Assembly: GCA_902798545.1 (NCBI GenBank) | Contig: CADBWQ010000001.1 | Coordinates: 1 to 64,000 of the forward strand | Direction of reading: 5' to 3' | From: Oscillospiraceae bacterium | GTDB lineage: Bacteria > Bacillota > Clostridia > Oscillospirales > Oscillospiraceae | Length of the DNA: 64,000 nt | Shown: one piece after another, positions 1-6,081 of the stretch | How positions within the stretch are numbered: position 1 is the first letter of the stretch | How the letters are laid out: each line of letters starts with the position of its first letter | Notes under the pieces: model-generated | The model's database searches: none | Told to the model about the DNA's origin: nothing | Seen by the model: the letters and a program-made list of their open reading frames with translations, nothing else | Made by a program: the position numbers and the translations under genes

Positions 1-57
1 AGTACGGATCTCATAAGACCGGCCATCGATTTCAACTGTGGTTGGTAGAGAAAACAT
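1..57 (-). CDS. Phage Gp15-like protein, N-terminus only (cut by window edge)
   Basis: Reading leftward from an ATG at 57-55, the 19 visible codons give a start of the type MFSLPTTVEIDGRSYEIRT. That opening (LPT, VEIDG, YEI) matches what I recall of the bacteriophage Gp15 family, which sits in tail-gene clusters of Firmicute phages between the tail-tube region and the tape-measure gene. The position downstream of a tail-assembly-type gene on the same strand supports this. The rest of the gene lies outside the window. No strong Shine-Dalgarno site is visible before the ATG. The family call rests on 19 residues plus context, so it is moderate only. Confidence 0.55.
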   Translation of the reverse strand, partial: MFSLPTTVEIDGRSYEIRT

Positions 58-72
58 CAAAAATCAACTCAA

Positions 73-92
73 AATGGTCCTTAAAGACCATT
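73..92. promoter_or_regulatory. Perfect 7-bp inverted repeat overlapping a -35 box
   Basis: AATGGTC (73-79) and GACCATT (86-92) form a perfect inverted repeat around a 6-base centre. The right arm overlaps the first bases of the TTGACA hexamer at 91-96. No T run follows, so it is not an intrinsic terminator. An operator for a repressor of the small gene at 169 is the simplest reading, but that is inference. Confidence 0.45.
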
Positions 93-121
93 GACAATTA
101 GAAAAAATATATATATATAAT
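91..121 (+). promoter_or_regulatory. Consensus sigma-A type promoter of the 91-aa gene
   Basis: A perfect TTGACA at 91-96 is followed by an AT-alternating run ending in TATAAT at 116-121, with 19 bp between them. An overlapping TATATA at 114-119 gives 17 bp. The promoter faces the small gene at 169 and opposes the prophage tail genes. The gene has a good ribosome site (AGGAG, about 8 bases before the ATG). Confidence 0.7.
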
Positions 122-168
122 AAGATTGATATCGCCTTATTCCATAACAATTATGAGGAGATGAAGTC

Positions 169-444
169 ATGAAAGAGCTTTACAAAGATCTTGAACTTGA
201 AGTGATTCGCTTCAGAACAGAAGATATCATCACCACATCGGCAGTAACGACAGAACAGACTACGAATGTGGATGAATATACGCATTGGGGAGATGGAACG
301 CTTCAGATGGGAACGGAAGCCAGTTCCACAGCGCCCATATACGTCAAGACTGTTGATGGCACAGAACAGTATTTCGTTAAGCAGGGCGACACGTATGTCA
401 GAGTACATCTAGGAGAAGACGGCATATGGTACCGCGGTGCCTGA
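169..444 (+). CDS. Small acidic protein of unknown function, moron-like gene inside a prophage tail operon
   Basis: This 91-residue protein has no signal peptide, membrane segment or cysteine. It opens with a charged, leader-like stretch (MKELYKDLELEVIRF) leading into EDIITTSAV. It continues Thr/Glu/Gly-rich and ends with a compact segment containing KTVDGTEQYFVKQGD and a terminal WYRGA. I recall short clostridial ORFs with a similar ELEVIRF-EDVITTS opening, but no function is known to me. The gene has its own consensus promoter (91-121), a good ribosome site and its own strong terminator (520-548). It lies antiparallel between two phage tail genes, the usual arrangement of a moron, meaning a cargo gene expressed from a resident prophage. 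That it is a real expressed gene is well supported. Its role, whether host-range, superinfection or precursor-peptide like, is unknown. Confidence 0.75.
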   Translation: MKELYKDLELEVIRFRTEDIITTSAVTTEQTTNVDEYTHWGDGTLQMGTEASSTAPIYVKTVDGTEQYFVKQGDTYVRVHLGEDGIWYRGA

Positions 445-519
445 AAGGCTGCTGTCATATTTGGAAAACGATATCGCGAGGTATGCGATTACAGATCATT
501 TTATGCATGTCTTTCACAT

Positions 520-548
520 ACTGAGGAGAGAAATCTCCTCAGTTTTTT
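520..548 (+). terminator. Intrinsic terminator of the 91-aa gene
   Basis: A perfect 10-bp stem (ACTGAGGAGA, 520-529, with TCTCCTCAGT, 534-543) around a GAAA tetraloop is followed by a run of six T at 543-548. No T run exists on the other side, so it works only for the plus strand. It ends just before the stop codon of the convergent phage gene at 550. Confidence 0.9.
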
Positions 549-549
549 G

Positions 550-975
550 TCAAGGGGAGTTTTTATACTTCTTCACATACTTCGCGATGCGCTTCTCTCT
601 GGCGTCCAGCTCCCCTTTCATGGCACCATGTACCTCATCCGTGATGGCGAGCATGAGGTTGGCCCAGAGGGGCATGCCGCCGGAGGAGGCGAAAAGGTTC
701 ACGGAGCCGAAAAGGGGCTCGCAGATTTCCTTCCCAAAGAGGTCATTGAGAATAGCGCGCATTTTGCCATCCAGCTCACGGGCGATGGGGAACACTTCCC
801 TGTCGTCTGTGAGTTTTTCTCTCGTCGAGCGGACTTCCTCCTGGAGGGCATCCAGCTCGGAGAAGGCGCGGGAGAGGCGTTCGAGGAAGTTCATGTCGGT
901 GGGGTTGAAGGAAACCGACACCTTCCCGGCGAGGAGGTATTCCTCCACGCCGGTATTAATCTTCAGCTCTCTCAT
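550..975 (-). CDS. Phage tail-assembly-type protein
   Basis: A 141-residue, charged, helical protein without membrane segments. It opens MRELKINTGVEEYLL and then has VSVSFNPTDMNFLERL. This VxFNPTD-xFxERL pattern is one I associate with a small protein encoded directly after the major tail protein of clostridial siphophages, before Gp15 and the tape-measure gene, where tail-assembly chaperones usually sit. The ATG overlaps the stop of the preceding tail-protein remnant by four bases (ATGA at 972-975), showing that both come from one phage operon. The C-terminus ends in a basic IAKYVKKYKNSP. I am confident it is a phage structural-region gene, less so of its exact family. The downstream gene is interrupted in arrangement by the antiparallel small gene at 169. 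Confidence 0.65.
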   Translation of the reverse strand: MRELKINTGVEEYLLAGKVSVSFNPTDMNFLERLSRAFSELDALQEEVRSTREKLTDDREVFPIARELDGKMRAILNDLFGKEICEPLFGSVNLFASSGGMPLWANLMLAITDEVHGAMKGELDAREKRIAKYVKKYKNSP

Positions 976-1073
976 GCCGCACTAAAAGTCACTGCGCCGG
1001 TTTCGGCGTTGCGGGAGGCAGTGCCGACGGTACGGGTACCGCCATAGGTGACGGAGATGGGCATAGGGTGACA
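972..1073 (-). pseudogene. C-terminal remnant of a phage major tail protein
   Basis: In frame with a TGA at 974-972, the minus strand reads a stretch ending in PISVTYGGTRTVGT followed by a short tail finishing AVTFSAA. Glycine/threonine-rich ends of this kind are typical of phage tail-tube proteins, and the stop overlaps the next tail gene. Upstream, the reading frame closes with TAA at 1074-1076, and the DNA beyond shows no phage coding. The gene is therefore cut off at about 1065-1075. This is the right-hand limit of recognisable prophage DNA, falling inside a tail operon rather than at a phage end. Confidence 0.6.
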
Positions 1074-1155
1074 TTATCACTTGTTAACAACAGGCGGTTA
1101 TGCTTACCATGACTCCTGGATGTATTGATATTCGATATACCCAGGCAGGCAGCAG

Positions 1156-1187
1156 AAGCCCTGGTGAGAAATCGCCGGGGCTTTATT
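1156..1187. terminator. Terminator-like hairpin in the junction
   Basis: AAGCCCTGG (1156-1164) pairs with CCGGGGCTT (1175-1183) with a single mismatch and about ten loop bases. On the plus strand it is followed by TATTC in a T-rich context, so a weak plus-strand terminator is possible. On the minus strand it lies just after the short reading frame ending at 1216 but lacks a T run. Confidence 0.35.
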
Positions 1188-1215
1188 CATGCCTGTGGTG
1201 CAGTGATCGGATGAA

Positions 1216-1344
1216 TCAGAACTCCTCGAGCGGTTTCCAGCGCTTAAGATCCATGTCGTAGGTTGCGGCAGGAAATGTGCCGTGTTTGGGAACCATCTTC
1301 TGTCTTCTCTCAAGCTGTTTTCTGTGATATACTCTCTTTGTCAA
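1216..1344 (-). CDS. Possible short reading frame or gene remnant, unrecognised
   Basis: Between an in-frame TGA (1345-1347) and a TGA at 1216-1218, the minus strand encodes up to 42 residues from a TTG at 1344, or 26 from an ATG at 1296. The peptide ends GTFPAATYDMDLKRWKPLEEF, which looks like genuine protein (a basic N-part, then an aromatic/acidic end) rather than random translation. It could be the C-terminal stump of a longer disrupted gene. A hairpin follows at 1183-1156. No clear ribosome site is present, and I do not recognise the family. Confidence 0.3.
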   Translation of the reverse strand: MTKRVYHRKQLERRQKMVPKHGTFPAATYDMDLKRWKPLEEF

Positions 1345-1492
1345 TCATGGCGAGTTTTTCGGATAGAAGGCAGGATTCATTCACAAAGATTGGTTTCCTG
1401 TCTTTGCAAATACCGTCGCAATGGGTATGAGTTTGACGCACTGCATGATGATGGTCCTGCAGATCAGCTCTTTGTGCGTCCAGGAGGTTTCC

Positions 1493-1930
1493 ATGACCGA
1501 AACAATGAAAGCGCTCATCAAGAGATACCGTGAAATAATAGTTTATGTCATCGTTGGCGTAATGACAACCGTTGTATCTTTTGTTTCAGCAGCACTATTC
1601 CGTCTATTTCTGAATGATCAGATCGTATGGCAAAATGCAGCAATCAATGTTTTATCGTGGATCTCTGCCAATGCCTTTGCGTATCCAGCAAATCGTGCAT
1701 GGGTCTTCCAAAGTAAGAATCGAGATGTTTTACGGGAATGCATTGAATTCCTTAGTTCCAGAATTGCAACCGGATTGCTGTTCGAAGTAGGACTGATGAC
1801 ACTTCTGGTGAACGCGCTTCATATTAATTTCTGGATTGCAAAGGTTATGACGTCTGTATTTGTCACCGTAGCGAACTATGTTTTCAGTAAGCTGGTAGTT
1901 TTTAAACAGAAACAGGATACACATCGTTGA
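1493..1930 (+). CDS. GtrA family membrane protein (polyprenyl-phosphate sugar flippase type)
   Basis: A 145-residue protein with four predicted membrane helices (IIVYVIVGVMTTVVSF, an INVLSWISANAFAY segment, LLFEVGLMTLLV and VFVTVANYVFSKLVVF). The conserved GtrA pattern ANAFAYPANRAWVF lies between helices two and three. GtrA proteins are thought to move undecaprenyl-phosphate-linked sugars across the membrane for glycosylation of wall or surface polymers, usually with a GT2 (GtrB-like) enzyme. I chose the ATG at 1493 because AGGAGG (1482-1487) precedes it by five bases; the open frame extends 24 codons further upstream without such a site. It stands alone. The nearest DPM1-like GT2 in the window is at 33447, over 30 kb away. 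It is transcribed toward, and shares a terminator with, the radical SAM gene. Confidence 0.85.
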   Translation: MTETMKALIKRYREIIVYVIVGVMTTVVSFVSAALFRLFLNDQIVWQNAAINVLSWISANAFAYPANRAWVFQSKNRDVLRECIEFLSSRIATGLLFEVGLMTLLVNALHINFWIAKVMTSVFVTVANYVFSKLVVFKQKQDTHR

Positions 1931-1985
1931 TACTTTTTTCTGCTCAGAAAAGCATCGACCCGCAGCGGGCATTCCGCTTGTCGTA

Positions 1986-2040
1986 AATAGAAGGCCCTCC
2001 GGGGAACAGCAAAATTGCTTTCTCCTGAAGGGCTCTATTA
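1986..2040. terminator. Bidirectional terminator between convergent genes
   Basis: A long interrupted hairpin: AATAGAAGGCCCT (1986-1998) pairs with AGGGCTCTATT at the right end (about 2029-2039), with further pairing AGCAA/TTGCT near the tip. Both ends are A/T rich. It separates gtrA (plus) from the radical SAM gene (minus), whose TAA lies inside the right arm. Confidence 0.7.
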
Positions 2041-3057
2041 TTTATGATTCACAGCTTCTGAGTCTATTTCGACTTCCGGCTTTGTCCCTCTGCCGTCTGC
2101 GATGATTCTCAGTTTTCGAAGCTCATACTGATCTTTCAGCCACTCGACATTGCATTTTTTCTGACCAATCATCTGGGAGAGCTGTCTGGGTGGGACACAG
2201 ATCGTAACAGATTTACCTTTACAGCCCATCTCTCTCAATAGTTTTTCCGCCTGATTGCGCAGGATCCTGCTCCGTACCAGTTCGCCCAGGGCAGGATGAT
2301 AGGCCCCGGCCAATGCTGCGCCGCCGGAAAGCTCGTCAGTCGGGTTTAGTCCCAAACGGATCACCGGGATCTCTGCTTCCTCGAACAAGGGGAGGAGCCG
2401 GGCGCAGACACGGACCGCGTCCTCCACCGTATGTTCCCGGTAGCGGCCGGCTTTCCAACGCTTCTCTAACTCCGTTCCCCGCACGATCACCGTGGGATAT
2501 ATCCGCACAGCATCCGGGTGGAGTGCAATGAGCTCTCTCGCTGTGCTGACTGCTCCCTCATCGTCATCCTCCGGCAGGCCGGTCATCATCTGCAGCACGA
2601 GCTGGAACCCTGCTTCCCGGATCATCCGGGAAGCAATTCTGACATCTTCAGCGCTGTGTCCGCGTCCGGAGGCCCTGAGGACTTTGTCCTGCATGGACTG
2701 GGCACCCAGCTCGATCGTTCCGACTCCATATTGCCGCAGGCGTTCCAGCACTTCCGAATGAATGGCATCTGGCCGGGTGGAGAGCCGGATGGATGAGATG
2801 CTTCCTGCATCCCTCGCCCGCTGTGCCGCCTCCAGAAAGCGCAGCTGCTGCGCCAGGGGAATAGCCGTAAAGCTGCCGCCGTAGAAGGCAAGCTCATACG
2901 CTCCTTCCTGCGGCGGGCATTCGATCAGGCTGTTCAGTTGGTCCAGGGCCTCGTCTGCCGCAGTACCGGTGATTGCGCGCTGGTTGCAGAAGACACAGGA
3001 GTGTGGACACCCGAGATGTGGGATAAAAACAGGATAAATCCGTTTTTGTGCACTCAT
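2038..3057 (-). CDS. Radical SAM protein, Elp3-related
   Basis: A 339-residue enzyme opening IYPVFIPHLGCPHSCVFC. The Cys17-x3-Cys21-x2-Cys24 motif holds the 4Fe-4S cluster that cleaves S-adenosylmethionine. The following ELAFYGGSFTAIP (GGSFT) and GLPEDD segments fit the SAM-binding barrel of the Elp3/HemN-like branch. The C-terminal quarter (after about residue 270) carries CVPPRQLSQMIGQKKCNVEWL, an extra basic domain that could contact RNA. Related proteins are encoded beside rnc in many clostridia. The substrate is unknown to me; a tRNA-modifying role is plausible from the Elp3 likeness only. The start overlaps the stop of rnc by four bases (ATGA), indicating translational coupling. Last gene of the block. 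Confidence 0.8.
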   Translation of the reverse strand: MSAQKRIYPVFIPHLGCPHSCVFCNQRAITGTAADEALDQLNSLIECPPQEGAYELAFYGGSFTAIPLAQQLRFLEAAQRARDAGSISSIRLSTRPDAIHSEVLERLRQYGVGTIELGAQSMQDKVLRASGRGHSAEDVRIASRMIREAGFQLVLQMMTGLPEDDDEGAVSTARELIALHPDAVRIYPTVIVRGTELEKRWKAGRYREHTVEDAVRVCARLLPLFEEAEIPVIRLGLNPTDELSGGAALAGAYHPALGELVRSRILRNQAEKLLREMGCKGKSVTICVPPRQLSQMIGQKKCNVEWLKDQYELRKLRIIADGRGTKPEVEIDSEAVNHK

Positions 3058-3731
3058 GGTGTCATCTGTTGGAGGGCGGACCCGGCGGCAGCCTGCTCCG
3101 CTTCCTTTTTGGTACGGCCTTCGCCCTCACCGGCGAGGACTTCGTTCACATAGACCGCATAGGAGAAGCGTTTGTTATGGTCCGGGCCGCTCTCTCCTGT
3201 CATCTCATATCGGATGGTACTGCCAGTCTGCTGCTGTACGATTTCCTGCAGTTCAGTCTTGTTGTCCCGACTTCGGTTGAGAATAAAATCATCCGCGTGG
3301 TTCAGGACACAGCGGCGAATGAAGCGTGTAGCCGATTCCATTCCACCGTCCAGGTAGATGGCTGCAATTACCGCCTCCACCATGTCGGCAAGGATGCTGG
3401 GGCGCTCTCGACCGTTGGAGTTTTCCTCTCCCCTGCCGAGGCGCATCCATTGTCCGAGGCCCAGCTCAATCGCGACGTGGTGCAGACTCTCTTCACAGAC
3501 CAGTTCTGCACGAATCCGCGTCATTTTCCCTTCGGGAAGAGAAGGCGCCCAGCGGAACAGAAGTTCCGCCGTGACCATTCCCAGGATCGAATCGCCGAGG
3601 AACTCCAGCCGCTCGTAGCATTCCGCGTGCTCACGGGGATGTTCATTAACATAGGAGCTGTGGGTCAGTGCGGTCTTCAGCAGACCGATGTTCTTAAACT
3701 TATAATTGATCCTGCTTTCGAGTGTTTCCAA
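3054..3731 (-). CDS. rnc: Ribonuclease III
   Basis: A 225-residue double-strand RNA endonuclease that processes ribosomal RNA precursors. The N-terminal catalytic domain shows THSSYVNE, the signature ERLEFLGDSILG (Glu/Asp metal ligands, about residues 40-51) and DMVEAVIAAIYLDGG (about 115-129). The C-terminal double-strand RNA binding domain includes GEGEGRTKKEAEQAAA. Size is typical. The start codon is TTG at 3731, placed seven bases after GGAG; no ATG lies closer. It follows plsX by three bases and overlaps the radical SAM gene. acpP, often found between plsX and rnc, is not here. Confidence 0.95.
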   Translation of the reverse strand: METLESRINYKFKNIGLLKTALTHSSYVNEHPREHAECYERLEFLGDSILGMVTAELLFRWAPSLPEGKMTRIRAELVCEESLHHVAIELGLGQWMRLGRGEENSNGRERPSILADMVEAVIAAIYLDGGMESATRFIRRCVLNHADDFILNRSRDNKTELQEIVQQQTGSTIRYEMTGESGPDHNKRFSYAVYVNEVLAGEGEGRTKKEAEQAAAGSALQQMTP

Positions 3732-3734
3732 GGT

Positions 3735-4745
3735 TTACTCCGTTTTGAGTTTCATATAGTCGATGTTGGCCGTTATATCGTCGATGATGCCGGAATCGGC
3801 AAACTGCTTCGCCTGCCGGATCGCTGAAAAGAAGCTCTCCGCGTTGGAGGAGCCGTGGGCTTTGATCACCGGTCTGGAAATGCCGATCAGGGCGGTTCCG
3901 CCGACTTCATTCGGATCCAGGGACTTCTTCATCTCCGCAAGGTCATTCTTCAGAACTGCAGCCGCCAGCTTGTTTTTCGTGCTCTTATAAAATACACCCT
4001 TCAGCGAATTCATCATGTACTTGATGGCTCCCTCGGTTCCCTTGAGAAGGACGTTGCCTGTGAATCCGTCGGTTACGACGACATCCGCTTCACCTGCGAA
4101 CACGCCGGTGCCTTCGACATTGCCGATGAAGTGGATCCTGCCTTCCTCACTCGCTTTCTGAAGAAGCGCAAAGGCCTGGTGCTGCAGTTCGCCGCCCTTG
4201 GTGTCCTCGGTGCCGACATTCAGCAGGCCGATCCGCGGCTTTGGAATCTGCATCAGTTTTTTTGCATAAAAGCTGCCCATGTACGCAAACTGCAGGAGGT
4301 ATTCCGCCGTGCACTCCACATTCGCGCCGCAGTCGATCAGCATGACACCGTGCTCGCCGGCTGGAAGCACCGGAGCCAGTGCCGCACGCCGGATTCCGTG
4401 GATGCGCTTTACCGTAAGCGTTGCCCCGGTGAGGAGTGCGCCTGTGCTGCCCGCGGAGACGACCGCGTCGCCCTCTCCGTCCTTGAGCATCCGCAGTGCA
4501 ACGGCCATCGAGGAGTCCTTTTTCCGCCTTGTCGCCGTACTGGGGTCGTCCTCCATCGTGACAATCTCCCTCGCATCGACAATCTCCGCCGAAACCCGCT
4601 CATCCTCGTCCAGGCAGGCAAGGATTGCTTCTTTCTGCCCGACCAGCGTGATGTCTACGCCAAGTTCTTTCCTTGCTCTCAGGGCACCTCTGACGATTTC
4701 CCGGGGGGCGTTGTCGCCGCCCATCGCGTCAACAATGATCTTCAA
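3735..4745 (-). CDS. plsX: Phosphate acyltransferase PlsX
   Basis: A 336-residue enzyme that converts acyl-ACP and phosphate to acyl-phosphate for PlsY, the first step of membrane phospholipid synthesis in Gram-positives. Diagnostic segments are the opening [23 protein letters not shown] (about residues 100-108), NVGTEDTKG and DGFTGNV. The start codon is TTG at 4745, with a strong AGGAGG (complement of 4755-4760) nine bases upstream, which decides the start. This start lies 17 bases inside the end of trmFO, so the two are translationally linked. Length matches the family. Confidence 0.95.
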   Translation of the reverse strand: MKIIVDAMGGDNAPREIVRGALRARKELGVDITLVGQKEAILACLDEDERVSAEIVDAREIVTMEDDPSTATRRKKDSSMAVALRMLKDGEGDAVVSAGSTGALLTGATLTVKRIHGIRRAALAPVLPAGEHGVMLIDCGANVECTAEYLLQFAYMGSFYAKKLMQIPKPRIGLLNVGTEDTKGGELQHQAFALLQKASEEGRIHFIGNVEGTGVFAGEADVVVTDGFTGNVLLKGTEGAIKYMMNSLKGVFYKSTKNKLAAAVLKNDLAEMKKSLDPNEVGGTALIGISRPVIKAHGSSNAESFFSAIRQAKQFADSGIIDDITANIDYMKLKTE

Positions 4746-6078
4746 TGTGGAAAACCTCCTTTTCCATCAGCCGATCCACTATCTCGAGAGACCTCCGTGA
4801 GATCTCGGCATTTTTGTTTCTTTTTCCCTTCACGCGGAAATCCAGGCTTCTGATGATGCCAAAGTTGATGTTCATCGGCTGAAAGTCACCGATGCTTCCC
4901 TGAGAGATATAGAGTCCCAGAGCGCCGATGGCCGTCTCCTGCGGAAAGTCCACCGCCGGCAGACCAAGCACTTCTGCCGCTGTCTCGATGCCGACAAGCA
5001 TGCCGGAGGCCGCAGATTCCACATAACCCTCCACGCCGGTCATCTGTCCCGCAAAGCGGATTCTGGGTTCAGCTTTCAGGCGATAGTAGCGGTCGAGGAG
5101 TCCGGGACTGTTCAGATAAGTATTACGATGCATAACACCGTAGCGGACGAAATCCGCATTCCGCAGGGCAGGGATCATGGAGAAGACCCTCTTCTGCTCA
5201 CCCCATTTGAGGTGAGTCTGGAAGCCGACCATGTTGAAGAGGGTTCCGTCCGTGTTGTCCTGCCGCAGCTGAACCACGGCGTAGTCCTCTTTCCCGGTGC
5301 GGGGGTTTCGCAGGCCCACCGGCTTCAACGGACCGTAGCGGAGCGTGTCCTCGCCGCGGCGTGCCATCACCTCGACCGGCATGCAGCCTTCAAAGACACC
5401 GCCGTCGTCAAATCCATGGATTTCTGCCTCCTCAGCGGAGACCAGCTCCCGTACAAAGGCAGTATACTCCTCTTTTGTCATCGGACAGTTTACATAATCT
5501 GCCGTCCCTTTGTCATAGCGCGAGGCGAAGTAGGCTTTTCCCATGTCCACGCTCTCCAGCGTGACAATGGGTGCCACGGCGTCGAAGAAGTGGAGGTCGA
5601 ATTCCGGGCAGATCTGCATGATTCTCTCGGTAATGGCATCACTGCTGAGAGGGCCGGAGGCGATTACGGTGACGCCCGTCGGAATCTCCGTGACTTCCTC
5701 GCGGATCACTTCCACCAGTGGGTGTTGTTCCAGCGTCTCTGTGATCTCTCGGGAGAAAGCGGCGCGGTCCACCGCCAGGGCGCCGCCGGCGGCAACCTTC
5801 GTATGGTCCGCTGCACGTATCACAAGCGAGTCCATGCGACGCATCTCGGCCTTCAGGAGGCCGACCGCATTGGAGAGTTCATCGCTGCGCAGGGAATTGG
5901 AACAGACCAGTTCCGCAAAACCACCAGTGTGATGGGCAGGTGTGTACTTTCCCGGCCGCATCTCGTAGAGCCGTACCGGGATCCCGCGCCGGGCGAGCTG
6001 CCAGGCGCACTCGCTTCCGGCGAGACCGGCTCCAACCACCGTCACCGGGGTATTCATCTGAATCATCGGGGTGTCCAT
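4729..6078 (-). CDS. trmFO: Folate-dependent tRNA (uracil-54-C5) methyltransferase TrmFO
   Basis: A 449-residue flavoprotein that makes 5-methyluridine at position 54 of tRNA using methylenetetrahydrofolate. The N-terminal FAD loop [12 protein letters not shown] (about residues 13-24), [12 protein letters not shown], the FEGCMPVE segment carrying the family's catalytic cysteine, and [13 protein letters not shown] near the C-terminus all fit. It starts three bases after topA; two further in-frame ATGs follow within eight codons, so the exact start is open. Its end overlaps plsX by 17 bases. TopA-TrmFO neighbourhood is common in Firmicutes. Confidence 0.95.
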   Translation of the reverse strand: MDTPMIQMNTPVTVVGAGLAGSECAWQLARRGIPVRLYEMRPGKYTPAHHTGGFAELVCSNSLRSDELSNAVGLLKAEMRRMDSLVIRAADHTKVAAGGALAVDRAAFSREITETLEQHPLVEVIREEVTEIPTGVTVIASGPLSSDAITERIMQICPEFDLHFFDAVAPIVTLESVDMGKAYFASRYDKGTADYVNCPMTKEEYTAFVRELVSAEEAEIHGFDDGGVFEGCMPVEVMARRGEDTLRYGPLKPVGLRNPRTGKEDYAVVQLRQDNTDGTLFNMVGFQTHLKWGEQKRVFSMIPALRNADFVRYGVMHRNTYLNSPGLLDRYYRLKAEPRIRFAGQMTGVEGYVESAASGMLVGIETAAEVLGLPAVDFPQETAIGALGLYISQGSIGDFQPMNINFGIIRSLDFRVKGKRNKNAEISRRSLEIVDRLMEKEVFHIEDHC

Positions 6079-6081
6079 CGC

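Larger units (their letters stand above)
1074..1492. other. Gene-poor junction between prophage remnant and gtrA
   Basis: About 420 bases with no convincing full gene. It holds an imperfect hairpin at about 1111-1143 (CCTGG... ...CCAGG), a terminator-like hairpin at 1156-1183, a short minus-strand reading frame (1344-1216), and the 5' leader of gtrA. No transfer RNA, integrase or attachment-site repeat could be recognised by eye. Confidence 0.5.
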
